Assembly (NCBI GenBank): GCA_946480655.1
Contig: CAMLKN010000029.1
Coordinates: 1-14,835 of the forward strand
Reading direction: 5' to 3'
Source: an uncultured Devosia sp.
Lineage (GTDB): Bacteria; Pseudomonadota; Alphaproteobacteria; Rhizobiales; Devosiaceae
DNA: 14,835 bases
The position numbers were made by a program, and so were the translations under genes. The notes under the pieces were generated by a model. It was not told the origin of the DNA. It ran no database searches and saw nothing but the letters and a program-made list of their open reading frames with translations. This document shows, piece after piece, positions 14,209 to 14,835 of the stretch. Numbering within the stretch: the stretch's first letter is position 1; every line of letters begins with the position of its first letter.

Positions 14209-14782
14209 TGGATCATCCCAAACACTGAGCGAAGCCGATCGGCGGCTGGTGGCCGCGTGGGCAGCAGATTGTGCAGAGCGGGTGCTTTGGCTATTCGAGG
14301 ATGCTTCTCCTGGTGACAGTCGCCCGAGGGAGGCGATCGATCGGACACGAGCGTTCGCACGTGGCGAATTGGATACGGCTACCGAAATCCGGAAACGCTT
14401 CGGCGGCGGTAGTGCCGCACGTGAGACTTCAGGGCCAGCAGCTGCCGCAGCGGCCCGGGCGGCGGGCCAGGCGTCAGCAGTGTGCCATATGGGAGCGCAC
14501 GCCCTGGGAGCCGCAGCCTACGCGGCCAAGGCCGTGGGCCTCTCCGCCCCAGAAGATCCCCACGCCATAGCTTTGGAAATCCAGTGGCAGGTGAAGCAGA
14601 TGTCGCAGGCGGTGCGGGAGGCGCTACGCCGTTTGCCCGCAGTGGGGGAAGACCGCTCGGGCCCGCTGGGACCCGGCCTGCTCGCCTCCGGACAGATGCT
14701 GCAAATCATGCGGGCACTCCAGGCGCAGATCGCTGACACGACAGTTGCCGACGACAAGCACGATCAAGTGGACCTTAGTTGA
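14204..14782 (+). CDS. Putative immunity protein, Imm-5-like domain
   Basis: The 192-residue product begins MAGSSQTLSEADRRLVAAWA and contains AERVLWLFEDA, RPREAIDRTRAFARGEL (41-57) and the central motif CHMGAHALGAAAYAAKAVG (94-112). I recognise this pattern as the Imm-5-like putative immunity family. The label comes from family association with polymorphic toxin systems; direct function is not established for most members. It is all-helical, Ala-rich and cytosolic. No toxin gene is adjacent: upstream is folE and downstream the window ends, so it may be an orphan, or its partner may lie beyond 14835. Codon use looks somewhat less biased than in folE, with codons such as ctt, gat and gca, which hints at transfer. 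The start has no ribosome binding site and lies in a hairpin; no better in-frame start exists, because a TGA closes the frame just upstream. Confidence 0.75.
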   Translation: MAGSSQTLSEADRRLVAAWAADCAERVLWLFEDASPGDSRPREAIDRTRAFARGELDTATEIRKRFGGGSAARETSGPAAAAAARAAGQASAVCHMGAHALGAAAYAAKAVGLSAPEDPHAIALEIQWQVKQMSQAVREALRRLPAVGEDRSGPLGPGLLASGQMLQIMRALQAQIADTTVADDKHDQVDLS

Positions 14783-14783
14783 T

Positions 14784-14825
14784 CATGGCATAGACTACCC
14801 GCCTCACACGCGGGACCATGCCATG
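14784..14825 (+). terminator. Two-part hairpin after the immunity-like gene
   Basis: CATGGCAT (14784-14791) pairs with ATGCCATG (14818-14825). Inside it, CCCGC (14798-14802) pairs with GCGGG (14810-14814) around a seven-base loop. It begins one base after the stop codon's last base. Only TCTGTT follows, so it is at best a weak intrinsic terminator. The outer arms are the same 8-base word found upstream of the gene at 14174. An ATG at 14823-14825, with GGGA seven bases before it, might start a further gene, but only 13 bases remain in the window. Confidence 0.5.
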
Positions 14826-14835
14826 TCTGTTATCG

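Overview
The window looks like chromosomal DNA from a GC-rich alphaproteobacterium, most likely order Hyphomicrobiales and perhaps a Devosia-like lineage. This rests on the recognisable proteins (a DUF2336 repeat protein, an alphaproteobacterial-type NifU/IscU-like scaffold, a phosphomannomutase with an atypical active-site loop) and on a full CtrA-type box. No sequence search was possible, so the genus is a guess. I see no insertion sequence, phage gene or CRISPR array. Most of the content is housekeeping.

Layout. Positions 1-90 carry the 5' half of a tRNA-Thr that stops in its anticodon loop and joins directly to the interior of a NAD kinase gene (91-660), which therefore lacks its N-terminal third. 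Positions 664-3675 hold four leftward genes: a DUF2336 protein, a 50-residue His-rich membrane protein, an SLT-type lytic transglycosylase with a CtrA-like box upstream, and a YdjA-like nitroreductase. Two rightward genes (3858-6754) encode unrecognised exported proteins and end at a strong hairpin terminator that also faces the convergent leftward genes.

From 6803 to 13383 everything reads leftward. In transcription order these are a NifU/IscU-like scaffold and yidD (joined by TGATG), then thrS, a 74-codon unknown gene (also joined by TGATG) and arfB, then ugd (UDP-glucose 6-dehydrogenase) and a phosphomannomutase. The thrS-orf-arfB block concerns translation and ribosome rescue. The ugd-pmm pair supplies sugar precursors for surface polysaccharides. 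folE (GTP cyclohydrolase I) is divergent from the scaffold gene, across a short region with a promoter and a dyad. It is followed by an orphan Imm-5-like putative immunity protein whose start codon lies inside an inverted repeat and whose flanks carry copies of ATGCCATG.

Most unusual points: the tRNA/nadK junction, the CtrA-type promoter that conflicts with the best-looking transglycosylase start, the scaffold protein lacking its third cysteine, and the orphan immunity gene with its flanking repeats. I did not find a clearly novel multi-gene system.
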